From Neodontobutis hainanensis (taxonomy: Eukaryota > Chordata > Actinopteri > Gobiiformes > Odontobutidae), in the NCBI GenBank assembly GCA_024349245.1, contig JALDNG010000503.1, forward strand, positions 58,174 through 122,173: a stretch of DNA of 64,000 bases, read 5' to 3'. How positions within the stretch are numbered: the stretch's first letter is position 1; every line of letters starts with the position of its first letter. The notes below the pieces were generated by a model, which had not been told where the DNA came from, ran no database searches, and was given only the letters and a program-made list of their open reading frames with translations. Shown piece by piece: positions 42,401 through 57,400 of the stretch. A program made the translations under genes and the position numbers.

Positions 42401-45400
42401 TGTTCTGACGTAGATGTGTTTCCTGACGTAGATGTGTTTCTCTGACGTAGATGTTTCCTGACGTAGATGTGTTTCTCTGACGTAGATGTGTTTCTCTGAC
42501 GTAGATGTGTTTCTCTGACGTAGATGTGTTTCCTGACGTAGATGTGTTGTTCTGACGTAGATGTGTTACTCTGACGTAGATGTGTTTCCTGACGTAGATG
42601 TGTTTCTCTGACGTAGATGTGTTTCTCTGACGTAGATGTGTTTCTCTGACGTAGATGTGTTGTTCTGACGTAGATGTGTTTCCTGACGTAGATGTGTTTC
42701 TCTGACGTAGATGTGTTTCTCTGACGTAGATGTGTTTCTCTGACGTAGATGTGTTTCTCTGAAGTAGATGTGTTTCCTGACGTAGATGTGTTGTTCTGAC
42801 GTAGATGTGTTTCTCTGACGTAGATGTGTTTCTCTGAAGTAGATGTGTTTCTCTGACGTAGATGTGTTGTTCTGACGTAGATGTGTTTCCTGACGTAGAT
42901 GTGTTTCTCTGACGTAGATGTGTTTCTCTGACGTAGATGTGTTTCCTGACGTAAATGTGTTTCCTGACGTAGATGTGTTTCTCTGACGTAGATGTGTTTG
43001 TCTGACGTAGATGTGTTTGTCTGACGTAGATGTGTTTGTCTGACGTAGATGTGTTTCTCTGACGTAGATGTGTTGTTCTGACGTAGATGTGTTGTTCTGA
43101 CGTAGATGTGTTTCTCTGACGTAGATGTGTTTCTCTGACGTAGATGTGTTTCTCTGACGTAGATGTGTTTCTCTGACGTAGATGTGTTGTTCTGACGTAG
43201 ATGTGTTTCCTGACGTAGATGTGTTTCTCTGACGTAGATGTGTTTCTCTGACGTAGATGTGTTTCTCTGACGTAGATGTGTTGTTCTGACGTAGATGTGT
43301 TGTTCTGGCGTAGATGTGTTTCTCTGGCGTAGATGTGTTTCTCTGGCGTAGATGTGTTTCTCTGGCGTAGATGTGTTTCTCTGACGTAGATGTGTTTCTC
43401 TGACGTAGATGTGTTTCCTGACGTAGATGTGTTTCTCTGACGTAGATGTGTTTCCTGACGTAGATGTGTTTGTCTGACGTAGATGTGTTTCTCTGACGTA
43501 GATGTGTTTCCTGACGTAGATGTGTTTGTCTGACGTAGATGTGTTTGTCTGACGTAGATGTGTTGTTCTGACGTAGATGTGTTTCCTGACGTAGATGTGT
43601 TTCTCTGACGTAGATGTGTTGTTCTGACGTAGATGTGTTTCTCTGACGTAGATGTGTTTCTCTGACGTAGATGTGTTTGTCTGACGTAGATGTTTCTCTG
43701 ACGTAGATGTGTTTCTCTGACGTAGATGTGTTTGTCTGACGTAGATGTGTTTGTCTGACGTAGATGTTTCTCTGACGTAGATGTGTTTCCTGACGTAGAT
43801 GTGTTTCTCTGATGTAGATGTGTTTCTCTGACGTAGATGTGTTTCTCTGACGTAGATGTGTTTCTCTGACGTAGATGTGTTTCTCTGACGTAGATGTGTT
43901 TCCTGACGTAGATGTGTTTCTCTGACGTAGATGTGTTTCTCTGACGTAGATGTGTTTCTCTGACGTAGATGTGTTGTTCTGACGTAGATGTGTTTGTCTG
44001 ACGTAGATGTGTTTCTCTGATGTAGATGTGTTTCTCTGACGTAGATGTGTTTCTCTGACGTAGATGTGTTTCTCTGACGTAGATGTGTTGTTCTGACGTA
44101 GATGTGTTGTTCTGACGTAGATGTGTTTGTCTGACGTAGATGTGTTTCCTGACGTAGATGTGTTTCTCTGACGTAGATGTGTTGTTCTGACGTAGATGTG
44201 TTGTTCTGACGTAGATGTGTTTCTCTGACGTAGATGTGTTTTTCTGACGTAGATGTGTTTCCTGACGTAGATGTGTTTCTCTGACGTAGATGTGTTTGTC
44301 TGACGTAGATGTGTTTCTCTGATGTAGATGTGTTTCTCTGACGTAGATGTGTTTCTCTGACGTTGATGTGTTTCTCTGACGTAGATGTGTTGTTCTGACG
44401 TAGATGTGTTTCTCTGACGTAGATGTGTTTGTCTGACGTAGATGTGTTGTTCTGACGTAGATGTTTCTCTGACGTAGATGTGTTTCTCTGACGTAGATGT
44501 GTTGTTCTGACGTAGATGTGTTTGTCTGACGTAGATGTGTTTCTCTGACGTAGATGTGTTTCTCTGACGTAGATGTGTTCTGACGTAGATGTGTTTCCTG
44601 ACGTAGATGTGTTTCCTGACGTAGATGTGTTTGTCTGACGTAGATGTTTCTCTGACGTAGATGTGTTTCTCTGACGTAGATGTGTTTGTCTGACGTAGAT
44701 GTGTTTGTCTGACGTAGATGTTTCTCTGACGTAGATGTGTTGTTCTGACGTAGATGTGTTTCTCTGACGTAGATGTGTTTCTCTGACGTAGATGTGTTTC
44801 TCTGACGTAGATGTGTTGTTCTGACGTAGATGTGTTTGTCTGACGTAGATGTGTTTCTCTGACGTAGATGTTTCTCTGACGTAGATGTGTTGTTCTGACG
44901 TAGATGTGTTTCTCTGACGTAGATGTGTTGTTCTGACGTAGATGTGTTTCCTGACGTAGATGTGTTGTTCTGACGTAGATGTGTTTCTCTGACGTAGATG
45001 TGTTTCTCTGACGTAGATGTGTTTCTCTGACGTAGATGTGTTGTTCTGACGTAGATGTGTTTCTCTGACGTAGATGTGTTGTTCTGACGTTGATGTGTTT
45101 GTCTGACGTAGATGTGTTTCTCTGACGTAGATGTGTTTTTCTGACGTAGATGTGTTGTTCTGACGTAGATGTGTTGTTCTGACGTAGATGTGTTTGTCTG
45201 ACGTAGATTTGTTTCTCTGACGTAGATGTGTTTCTCTGACGTAGATGTGTTTCTCTGACGTAGATGTGTTGTTATGACGTAGATGTGTTGTTCTGACGTA
45301 GATGTGTTTGTCTGACGTAGATGTGTTTCTCTGACGTAGATGTGTTTCTCTGACGTAGATGTGTTGTTCTGACGTAGATGTGTTGTTCTGACGTAGATGT

Positions 45401-48400
45401 GTTTGTCTGACGTAGATGTGTTTCTCTGACGTAGATGTGTTTCTCTGACGTAGATGTGTTTCTCTGACGTAGATGTGTTTCTCTGACGTAGATGTGTTGT
45501 TCTGACGTAGATGTGTTGTTCTGACGTAGATGTGTTTGTCTGACGTAGATGTGTTGTTCTGACGTAGATGTGTTGTTCTGACGTAGATGTGTTTGTCTGA
45601 CGTAGATGTGTTTGTCTGACGTAGATGTGTTTGTCTGACGTAGATGTGTTGTTCTGACGTAGATGTGTTGTTCTGACGTAGATGTGTTTGTCTGACGTAG
45701 ATTTTTCTCTGACGTAGATGTGTTTCTCTGACGTAGATGTGTTTTTCTGACGTAGATGTGTTTGACGTAGATGTTTGTCTGGCGTAGATGTGTTTCTCTG
45801 ACGTAGATGTGTTTCTCTGACGTAGATGTGTTTCCTGACGTAGATGTGTTTCTCTGACGTAGATGTGTTTGTCTGACGTAGATGTGTTTCCTGACGTAGA
45901 TGTGTTTCTCTGACGTAGATGTGTTTCTCTGACGTAGATGTGTTTCCTGACGTAGATGTGTTGTTCTGACGTAGATGTGTTTCTCTGACGTAGATGTGTT
46001 GTTCTGACGTAGATGTGTTTCTCTGACGTAGATGTGTTTCTCTGACGTAGATGTGTTGTTCTGACGTAGATGTGTTTGTCTGACGTAGATGTGTTGTTCT
46101 GACGTAGATGTGTTTCTCTGGCGTAGATGTGTTTGTCTGGCGTAGATGTGTTTATCTGGCGTAGATGTGTTTTCTGGCGTAGATGTGTTTGTCTGGCGTA
46201 GATGTGTTGTTCTGACGTAGATGTGTTTCTCTGGCGTAGATGTGTTTTCTGGCGTAGATGTGTTTGTCTGGCGTAGATGTTTCTCTGGCGTAGATGTGTT
46301 GTTCTGGCGTAGATGTGTTTTCTCTGCGTAGATGTGTTTTCTGGCGTAGATGTGTTTGTCTGGCGTAGATGTTTCTCTGGCGTAGATGTGTTGTTCTGAT
46401 GTAGATGTGTTGTTCTGGCGTAGATGTGTTTCTCTGGCGTAGATGTGTTTCCTGGCGTAGATGTGTTTCCTGGCGTAGATGTGTTTCCTGGCGTAGATGT
46501 GTTTCCTGGCGTAGATGTGTTGTTCTGGCGTAGATGTGTTTCCTGGCGTAGATGTGTTTCTCTGGCGTAGATGTGTTGTTCTGGCGTAGATGTGTTGTTC
46601 TGGCGTAGATGTGTTTCCTGACGTAGATGTGTTTCCTGACGATGTGTTGTTCTGACGTAGATGTGTTGTTCTGACGTAGATGTGTTTCTCTGACGTAGAT
46701 GTGTTTCTCTGACGTAGATGTGTTTCTCTGACGTAGATGTGTTTCTCTGACGTAGATGTGTTTTTCTGACGTAGATGTGTTTGTCTGACGTAGATGTTTC
46801 TCTGACGTAGATGTGTTTCTCTGACGTAGATGTGTTTCTCTGACGTAGATGTTTCTCTGATGTAGATGTGTTGTTCTGACGTAGATGTGTTTCTCTGACG
46901 TAGATGTGTTTCCTGACGTAGATGTGTTTCCTGACGTAGATGTGTTGTTCTGACGTAGATGTGTTTCCTGACGTAGATGTGTTTCTCTGACGTAGATGTG
47001 TTGTTCTGACGTAGATGTGTTGTTCTGACGTAGATGTGTTTCTCTGACGTAGATGTGTTTCTCTGACGTAGATGTGTTGTTCTGACGTAGATGTGTTTCT
47101 CTGACGTAGATGTGTTTCCTGACGTAGATGTGTTTCCTGACGTAGATGTGTTTCTCTGACGTAGATGTGTTTCTCTGACGTAGATGTGTTTCTCTGACGT
47201 AGATGTGTTTCCTGACGTAGATGTGTTTCCTGACGTAGATGTGTTTCTCTGACGTAGATGTGTTGTTCTGACGTAGATGTGTTTCTCTGACGTAGATATG
47301 TTTCCTGACGTAGATGTGTTTCTCTGACGTAGATGTGTTTCCTGACGTAGATGTGTTTCCTGACGTAGATGTGTTGTTCTGACGTAGATGTGTTGTTCTG
47401 ACGTAGATGTGTTTCCTGACGTAGATGTGTTTCCTGACGTAGATGTGTTGTTCTGACGTAGATGTGTTGTTCTGGCGTAGATGTGTTTCCTGACGTAGAT
47501 GTGTTGTTCTGACGTAGATGTGTTGTTCTGACGTAGATGTGTTTCCTGACGTAGATGTGTTTGTCTGACGTAGATGTGTTTCTCTGACGTAGATGTGTTT
47601 CTCTGGCGTAGATGTGTTGTTCTGGCGTAGATGTGTTGTTCTGGCGTAGATGTGTTTCCTGGCGTAGATGTGTTGTTCTGGCGTAGATGTGTTGTTCTGA
47701 CGTAGATGTGTTTCCTGGCGTAGATGTGTTTCCTGGCGTAGATGTGTTGTTCTGGCGTAGATGTGTTGTTCTGGCGTAGATGTGTTTCTCTGGCGTAGAT
47801 GTGTTTCTCTGGCGTAGATGTGTTTCTCTGGCGTAGATGTGTTGTTCTGGCGTAGATGTGTTTCTCTGGCGTAGATGTGTTTCCTGACGTAGATGTGTTT
47901 CCTGACGTAGATGTGTTTCTCTGACGTAGATGTGTTTCTCTGACGTAGATGTGTTTCCTGACGTAGATGTGTTTCCTGACGTAGATGTGTTTCCTGACGT
48001 AGATGTGTTTCTCTGACGTAGATGTGTTGTTCTGACGTAGATGTGTTTCTCTGACGTAGATATGTTTCCTGACGTAGATGTGTTTCTCTGACGTAGATGT
48101 GTTTCCTGACGTAGATGTGTTTCCTGACGTAGATGTGTTTCCTGACGTAGATGTGTTGTTCTGACGTAGATGTGTTGTTCTGACGTAGATGTGTTTCCTG
48201 GCGTAGATGTGTTTCCTGGCGTAGATGTGTTGTTCTGGCGTAGATGTGTTTCCTAGCGTAGATGTGTTTCTCTGACGTAAATGTGTTTCCTGACGTAGAT
48301 GTGTTGTTCTGACGTAGATGTGTTTCCTGACGTAGATGTGTTTCCTGACGTAGATGTGTTTCTCTGACGTAGATGTGTTTCTCTGACGTAGATGTGTTGT

Positions 48401-51400
48401 TCTGACGTAGATGTGTTTCCTGACGTAGATGTGTTTCTCTGACGTAGATGTGTTGTTCTGACGTAGATGTGTTTCCTGACGTAGATGTGTTTCTCTGACG
48501 TAGATGTGTTGTTCTGACGTAGATGTGTTTCTCTGACGTAGATGTGTTGTTCTGACGTAGATGTGTTGTTCTGACGTAGATGTGTTTCTCTGACGTAGAT
48601 GTGTTGTTCTGACGTAGATGTGTTTCTCTGACGTAGATGTGTTGTTCTGACGTAGATGTGTTGTTCTGACGTAGATGTGTTTCTCTGACGTAGATGTGTT
48701 GTTCTGACGTAGATATATTTCTCTGACGTAGATGTGTTGTTCTGACGTAGATGTGTTTCTCTGACGTAGATGTGTTGTTCTGACGTAGATGTGTTGTTCT
48801 GACGTAGATGTGTTTCTCTGACGTAGATGTGTTTCTCTGACGTAGATGTGTTGTTCTGACGTAGATGTGTTTCCTGACGTAGATGTGTTTCTCTGACGTA
48901 GATGTGTTTGTCTGACGTAGATGTGTTGTTCTGACGTAGATGTGTTGTTCTGACGTTGATGTGTTGTTCTGACGTAGATGTGTTTCTCTGACGTAGATGT
49001 GTTTGTCTGACGTAGATGTGTTTCTCTGACGTAGATGTGTTTGTCTGACGTAGATGTGTTTCCTGACGTAGATGTGTTTCCTGACGTAGATGTGTTTGTC
49101 TGACGTAGATGTGTTTCTCTGACGTAGATGTGTTTCTCTGACGTAGATGTGTTGTTCTGACGTTGATGTGTTTCTCTGACGTAGATGTGTTTCTCTGACG
49201 TAGATGTGTTGTTCTGACGTAGATGTGTTTTTCTGACGTAGATGTGTTGTTCTGACGTAGATGTGTTGTTCTGACGTAGATGTGTTGTTCTGACGTAGAT
49301 GTGTTTTTCTGACGTAGATGTGTTGTTCTGACGTAGATATATTTCTCTGACGTAGATGTGTTGTTCTGACGTAGATGTGTTTCTCTGACGTAGATGTGTT
49401 GTTCTGACGTAGATGTGTTGTTCTGACGTAGATGTGTTTCTCTGACGTAGATGTGTTTCTCTGACGTAGATGTGTTGTTCTGACGTAGATGTGTTTCCTG
49501 ACGTAGATGTGTTTCTCTGACGTAGATGTGTTTGTCTGACGTAGATGTGTTGTTCTGACGTAGATGTGTTGTTCTGACGTTGATGTGTTGTTCTGACGTA
49601 GATGTGTTTCTCTGACGTAGATGTGTTTGTCTGACGTAGATGTGTTTCTCTGACGTAGATGTGTTTGTCTGACGTAGATGTGTTTCCTGACGTAGATGTG
49701 TTTCCTGACGTAGATGTGTTTGTCTGACGTAGATGTGTTTGTCTGACGTAGATGTGTTTCTCTGACGTAGATGTGTTTCTCTGACGTAGATGTGTTGTTC
49801 TGACGTTGATGTGTTTCTCTGACGTAGATGTGTTTCTCTGACGTAGATGTGTTTCTCTGACGTAGATGTGTTGTTCTGACGTAGATGTGTTTCCTGACGT
49901 AGATGTGTTTCCTGACGTAGATGTGTTTGTCTGACGTAGATGTGTTTCCTGACGTAGATGTGTTTCCTGACGTAGATGTGTTTCTCTGACGTAGATGTGT
50001 TTCTCTGACGTAGATGTGTTTCTCTGACGTAGATGTGTTTCTCTGACGTAGATGTGTTTCCTGACGTAGATGTGTTGTTCTGACGTAGATGTGTTTCCTG
50101 ACGTAGATGTGTTTCCTGACGTAGATGTGTTTCTCTGACGTAGATGTGTTTCTCTGACGTAGATGTGTTTCTCTGACGTAGATGTGTTTCTCTGACGTAG
50201 ATGTTTCTCTGACGTAGATGTGTTTCTCTGACGTAGATGTGTTTGTCTGACGTAAATGTGTTTCTCTGACGTAGATGTGTTTCCTGACGTAGATGTGTTT
50301 CTCTGACGTAGATGTGTTTCTCTGACGTAGATGTGTTTGTCTGACGTAGATGTGTTTCTCTGACGTAGATGTGTTGTTCTGACGTAGATGTGTTTCTCTG
50401 ACGTAGATGTGTTTCCTGACGTAGATGTGTTTCTCTGACGTAGATGTGTTTGTCTGACGTAGATGTGTTTCCTGACGTAGATGTGTTTCTCTGACGTAGA
50501 TGTGTTTCTCTGACGTAGATGTGTTTCCTGACGTAGATGTGTTGTTCTGACGTAGATGTGTTTCTCTGACGTAGATGTGCTTCTCTGACGTAGATGTGTT
50601 TCCTGACGTAGATGTGTTTCCTGACGTAGATGTGTTTCCTGACGTAGATGTGTTTCTCTGACGTAGATGTGTTGTTCTGACGTAGATGTGTTGTTCTGAC
50701 GTAGATGTGCTTCTCTGACGTAGATGTGTTTCCTGACGTAGATGTGTTTCCTGACGTAGATGTGTTTCTCTGACGTAGATGTGTTTCTCTGACGTAGATG
50801 TGTTTGTCTGACGTAGATGTGTTTGTCTGACGTAGATGTTTCTCTGACGTAGATGTGTTTCTCTGACGTAGATGTGTTTGTCTGACGTAGATGTTTCTCT
50901 GACGTAGATGTGTTGTTCTGACGTAGATGTGTTGTTCTGACGTAGATGTGTTTCTCTGACGTAGATGTGTTTGTCTGACGTAGATGTGTTGTTCTGACGT
51001 AGATGTGTTTCTCTGACGTAGATGTGTTTCTCTGACGTAGATGTGTTTCTCTGACGTAGATGTGTTTGTCTGACGTAGATGTTTCTCTGACGTAGATGTG
51101 TTGTTCTGACGTAGATGTGTTGTTCTGACGTAGATGTGTTTCTCTGACGTAGATGTGTTTCTCTGACGTAGATGTGTTTGTCTGACGTAGATGTTTCTCT
51201 GACGTAGATGTGTTGTTCTGACGTAGATGTGTTTCTCTGACGTAGATGTGTTTCTCTGACGTAGATGTGTTTCTCTGACGTAGACTTTTTTGTCTGACGT
51301 AGATGTTTCTGACGTAGATGTGTTGTTCTGACGTAGATGTGTTTCCTGACGTAGATGTGTTTGTCTGACGTAGATGTGTTTGTCTGACGTAGATGTGTTG

Positions 51401-54400
51401 TTCTGACGTAGATGTGTTGTTCTGACGTAGATGTGTTTGTCTGACGTAGATATTTTTCTCTGACGTAGATGTGTTTCTCTGACGTAGATGTGTTTTTCTG
51501 ACGTAGATGTGTTTGACGTAGATGTTTGTCTGGCGTAGATGTGTTTCTCTGACGTAGATGTGTTTCTCTGACGTAGATGTGTTTCCTGACGTAGATGTGT
51601 TTCTCTGACGTAGATGTGTTTGTCTGACGTAGATGTGTTTCCTGACGTAGATGTGTTTCTCTGACGTAGATGTGTTTCTCTGACGTAGATGTGTTTCCTG
51701 ACGTAGATGTGTTGTTCTGACGTAGATGTGTTTCTCTGACGTAGATGTGTTGTTCTGACGTAGATGTGTTGTTCTGACGTAGATGTGTTTCTCTGACGTA
51801 GATGTGTTGTTCTGACGTAGATGTGTTTGTCTGACGTAGATGTGTTGTTCTGACGTAGATGTGTTTCTCTGACGTAGATGTGTTTGTCTGACGTAGATGT
51901 GTTTCTCTGACGTAGATGTGTTTTTCTGACGTAGATGTGTTTGTCTGACGTAGATGTGTTGTTCTGACGTAGATGTGTTTCTCTGACGTAGATGTGTTTT
52001 TCTGACGTAGATGTGTTTGTCTGACGTAGATGTTTCTCTGACGTAGATGTGTTGTTCTGACGTAGATGTGTTTCTCTGACGTAGATGTGTTTTTCTGACG
52101 TAGATGTGTTTGTCTGACGTAGATGTTTCTCTGACGTAGATGTGTTGTTCTGATGTAGATGTGTTGTTCTGACGTAGATGTGTTTCTCTGACGTAGATGT
52201 GTTTCCTGACGTAGATGTGTTTCCTGACGTAGATGTGTTTCCTGACGTAGATGTGTTTCCTGACGTAGATGTGTTGTTCTGACGTAGATGTGTTTCCTGA
52301 CGTAGATGTGTTTCTCTGACGTAGATGTGTTGTTCTGACGTAGATGTGTTGTTCTGACGTAGATGTGTTTCCTGACGTAGATGTGTTTCCTGACGTAGAT
52401 GTGTTGTTCTGACGTAGATGTGTTGTTCTGACGTAGATGTGTTTCTCTGACGTAGATGTGTTTCTCTGACGTAGATGTGTTTCTCTGACGTAGATGTGTT
52501 TCTCTGACGTAGATGTGTTTTTCTGACGTAGATGTGTTTGTCTGACGTAGATGTTTCTCTGACGTAGATGTGTTTCTCTGACGTAGATGTGTTTCTCTGA
52601 CGTAGATGTTTCTCTGATGTAGATGTGTTGTTCTGACGTAGATGTGTTTCTCTGACGTAGATGTGTTTCCTGACGTAGATGTGTTTCCTGACGTAGATGT
52701 GTTGTTCTGAGATGTGTTTCCTGACGTAGATGTGTTTCTCTGACGTAGATGTGTTGTTCTGACGTAGATGTGTTGTTCTGACGTAGATGTGTTTCTCTGA
52801 CGTAGATGTGTTTCTCTGACGTAGATGTGTTTCTCTGACGTAGATGTGTTGTTCTGACGTAGATGTGTTTCTCTGACGTAGATGTGTTTCCTGACGTAGA
52901 TGTGTTTCCTGACGTAGATGTGTTTCTCTGACGTAGATGTGTTTCTCTGACGTAGATGTGTTTCTCTGACGTAGATGTGTTTCCTGACGTAGATGTGTTT
53001 CCTGACGTAGATGTGTTTCCTGACGTAGATGTGTTTCTCTGACGTAGATGTGTTGTTCTGACGTAGATGTGTTTCTCTGACGTAGATATGTTTCCTGACG
53101 TAGATGTGTTTCTCTGACGTAGATGTGTTTCTCTGACGTAGATGTGTTTCCTGACGTAGATGTGTTTCCTGACGTAGATGTGTTGTTCTGACGTAGATGT
53201 GTTGTTCTGACGTAGATGTGTTTCCTGACGTAGATGTGTTTCCTGACGTAGATGTGTTGTTCTGACGTAGATGTGTTGTTCTGACGTAGATGTGTTGTTC
53301 TGACGTAGATGTGTTTCCTGACGTAGATGTGTTGTTCTGACGTAGATGTGTTTCCTGACGTAGATGTGTTTGTCTGACGTAGATGTGTTTCTCTGACGTA
53401 GATGTGTTTCTCTGACGTAGATGTGTTGTTCTGACGTAGATGTGTTGTTCTGACGTAGATGTGTTTCCTGACGTAGATGTGTTGTTCTGACGTAGATGTG
53501 TTGTTCTGACGTAGATGTGTTTCCTGACGTAGATGTGTTGTTCTGACGTAGATGTGTTGTTCTGACGTAGATGTGTTTCCTGACGTAGATGTGTTTCCTG
53601 ACGTAGATGTGTTGTTCTGACGTAGATGTGTTGTTCTGACGTAGATGTGTTTCTCTGACGTAGATGTGTTTCTCTGACGTAGATGTGTTTCTCTGACGTA
53701 GATGTGTTGTTCTGACGTAGATGTGTTTCTCTGACGTAGATGTGTTTCCTGACGTAGATGTGTTTCCTGACGTAGATGTGTTTCTCTGACGTAGATGTGT
53801 TTCTCTGACGTAGATGTGTTTCTCTGACGTAGATGTGTTTCCTGACGTAGATGTGTTTCCTGACGTAGATGTGTTTCCTGACGTAGATGTGTTTCTCTGA
53901 CGTAGATGTGTTGTTCTGACGTAGATGTGTTTCTCTGACGTAGATATGTTTCCTGACGTAGATGTGTTTCTCTGACGTAGATGTGTTTCCTGACGTAGAT
54001 GTGTTTCCTGACGTAGATGTGTTTCCTGACGTAGATGTGTTGTTCTGACGTAGATGTGTTGTTCTGACGTAGATGTGTTTCCTGACGTAGATGTGTTTCC
54101 TGACGTAGATGTGTTGTTCTGACGTAGATGTGTTTCCTGACGTAGATGTGTTTCTCTGACGTAAATGTGTTTCCTGACGTAGATGTGTTGTTCTGACGTA
54201 GATGTGTTTCCTGACGTAGATGTGTTTCCTGACGTAGATGTGTTGTTCTGACGTAGATGTGTTGTTCTGACGTAGATGTGTTTCCTGACGTAGATGTGTT
54301 TCTCTGACGTAGATGTGTTTCCTGACGTAGATGTGTTTCCTGACGTAGATGTGTTTCCTGACGTAGATGTGTTGTTCTGACGTAGATGTGTTGTTCTGAC

Positions 54401-57400
54401 GTAGATGTGTTTCCTGACGTAGATGTGTTTCCTGACGTAGATGTGTTTCCTGACGTAGATGTGTTGTTCTGACGTAGATGTGTTGTTCTGACGTAGATGT
54501 GTTTCCTGACGTAGATGTGTTTCCTGACGTAGATGTGTTGTTCTGACGTAGATGTGTTGTTCTGACGTAGATGTGTTTCTCTGACGTAGATGTGTTTCCT
54601 GACGTAGATGTGTTTCCTGACGTAGATGTGTTGTTCTGACGTAGATGTGTTTCCTGACGTAGATGTGTTGTTCTGACGTAGATGTGTTTCCTGACGTAGA
54701 TGTGTTTCCTGACGTAGATGTGTTTCCTGACGTAGATGTGTTTCTCTGACGTAGATGTGTTGTTCTGACGTAGATGTGTTTCTCTGACGTAGATATGTTT
54801 CCTGACGTAGATGTGTTTCTCTGACGTAGGTGTGTTGTTCTGACGTAGATGTGTTGTTCTGACGTAGATGTGTTTCTCTGACGTAGATGTGTTGTTCTGA
54901 CGTAGATGTGTTTGTCTGACGTAGATGTGTTCTGACGTAGATGTGTTTCTCTGACGTAGATGTGTTTGTCTGACGTAGATGTGTTTCTCTGACGTAGATG
55001 TGTTTTTCTGACGTAGATGTGTTTGTCTGACGTAGATGTTTCTCTGACGTAGATGTGTTGTTCTGACGTAGATGTGTTTCTCTGACGTAGATGTTTCTCT
55101 GATGTAAATGTGTTGTTCTGACGTAGATGTGTTTCTCTGACGTAGATGTGTTTCCTGACGTAGATGTGTTTCCTGACGTAGATGTGTTTCCTGACGTAGA
55201 TGTGTTTCCTGACGTAGATGTGTTGTTCTGACGTAGATGTGTTTCCTGACGTAGATGTGTTTCTCTGACGTAGATGTGTTGTTCTGGCGTAGATGTGTTG
55301 TTCTGTAGATGTGTTTCCTGACGATGTGTTTCCTGACGATGTGTTGTTCTGACGTAGATGTGTTGTTCTGACGTAGATGTGTTTCCTGACGTAGATGTGT
55401 TTCCTGACGTAGATGTGTTGTTCTGACGTAGATGTGTTTCTCTGACGTAGATGTGTTTCCTGACGTAGATGTGTTGTTCTGACGTACATGTGTTTCCTGA
55501 CGTAGATGTGTTTCTCTGACGTAGATGTGTTTCCTGACGTAGATGTGTTTCCTGACGTAGATGTGTTGTTCTGACGTAGATGTGTTTCCTGACGTAGATG
55601 TGTTTCCTGACGTAGATGTGTTGTTCTGACGTAGATGTGTTTCTCTGACGTAGATGTGTTTCCTGACGTAGATGTGTTTCCTGACGTAGATGTGTTTCCT
55701 GACGTAGATGTGTTGTTCTGACGTACATGTGTTTCCTGACGTAGATGTGTTTCTCTGACGTAGATGTGTTGTTCTGACGTAGATGTGTTGTTCTGACGTA
55801 GATGTGTTTCCTGACGTAGATGTGTTTCCTGACGTAGATGTGTTGTTCTGACGTAGATGTGTTGTTCTGACGTAGATGTGTTTCTCTGACGTAGATGTGT
55901 TTCTCTGACGTAGATGTGTTTCTCTGACGTAGATGTGTTTTTCTGACGTAGATGTGTTTGTCTGACGTAGATGTTTCTCTGACGTAGATGTGTTTCTCTG
56001 ACGTAGATGTGTTTCTCTGACGTAGATGTTTCTCTGATGTAGATGTGTTGTTCTGACGTAGATGTGTTTCTCTGACGTAGATGTGTTTCCTGACGTAGAT
56101 GTGTTTCCTGACGTAGATGTGTTTCCTGACGTAGATGTGTTGTTCTGACGTAGATGTGTTTCCTGACGTAGATGTGTTTCTCTGACGTAGATGTGTTGTT
56201 CTGACGTAGATGTGTTGTTCTGACGTAGATGTGTTTCCTGACGTAGATGTGTTTCCTGACGTAGATGTGTTGTTCTGACGTAGATGTGTTTCCTGACGTA
56301 GATGTGTTTCTCTGACGTAGATGTGTTGTTCTGACGTAGATGTGTTGTTCTGACGTAGATGTGTTTCTCTGACGTAGATGTGTTTCTCTGACGTAGATGT
56401 GTTTCTCTGACGTAGATGTGTTGTTCTGACGTAGATGTGTTTCTCTGACGTAGATGTGTTTCCTGACGTAGATGTGTTTCCTGACGTAGATGTATTTCCT
56501 GGCGTAGATGTGTTTCCTGACGTAGATGTGTTTCTCTGACGTAGATGTGTTTCTCTGACGTAGATGTGTTGTTCTGACGTAGATGTGTTTCTCTGACGTA
56601 GATATGTTTCCTGACGTAGATGTGTTTCTCTGACGTAGATGTGTTTCCTGACGTAGATGTGTTTCCTGACGTAGATGTGTTTCCCTGACGTAGATGTGTT
56701 GTTCTGACGTAGATGTGTTTCCTGACGTAGATGTGTTTCCTGACGTAGATGTGTTTCCTGACGTAGATGTGTTTCCCTGACGTAGATGTGTTTCCTGACG
56801 TAGATGTGTTTCCTGACGTAGATGTGTTGTTCTGACGTAGATGTGTTGTTCTGACGTAGATGTGTTGTTCTGACGTAGATGTGTTTCCTGACGTAGATGT
56901 GTTTCCCTGACGTAGATGTGTTTCCTGACGTAGATGTGTTTCCTGACGTAGATGTGTTTCCTGACGTAGATGTGTTGTTCTGACGTAGATGTGTTTCCTG
57001 ACGTAGATGTGTTTCTCTGACGTAGATGTGTTGTTCTGACGTAGATGTGTTGTTCTGACGTAGATGTGTTTCCTGACGTAGATGTGTTTCCTGGCGTAGA
57101 TGTGTTGTTCTGACGTAGATGTGTTTCCTGACGATGTGTTTCTCTGGCGTAGATGTGTTGTTCTGACGTAGATGTGTTGTTCTGACGTAGATGTGTTTCT
57201 CTGACGTAGATGTGTTGTTCTGACGTAGATGTGTTGTTCTGACGTAGATGTGTTTCCTGACGTAGATGTGTTTCTCTGACGTAGATGTGTTGTTCTGACG
57301 TAGATGTGTTGTTCTGACGTAGATGTGTTTCTCTGACGTAGATGTGTTTCTCTGACGTAGATGTGTTTCTCTGACGTAGATGTGTTGTTCTGACGTAGAT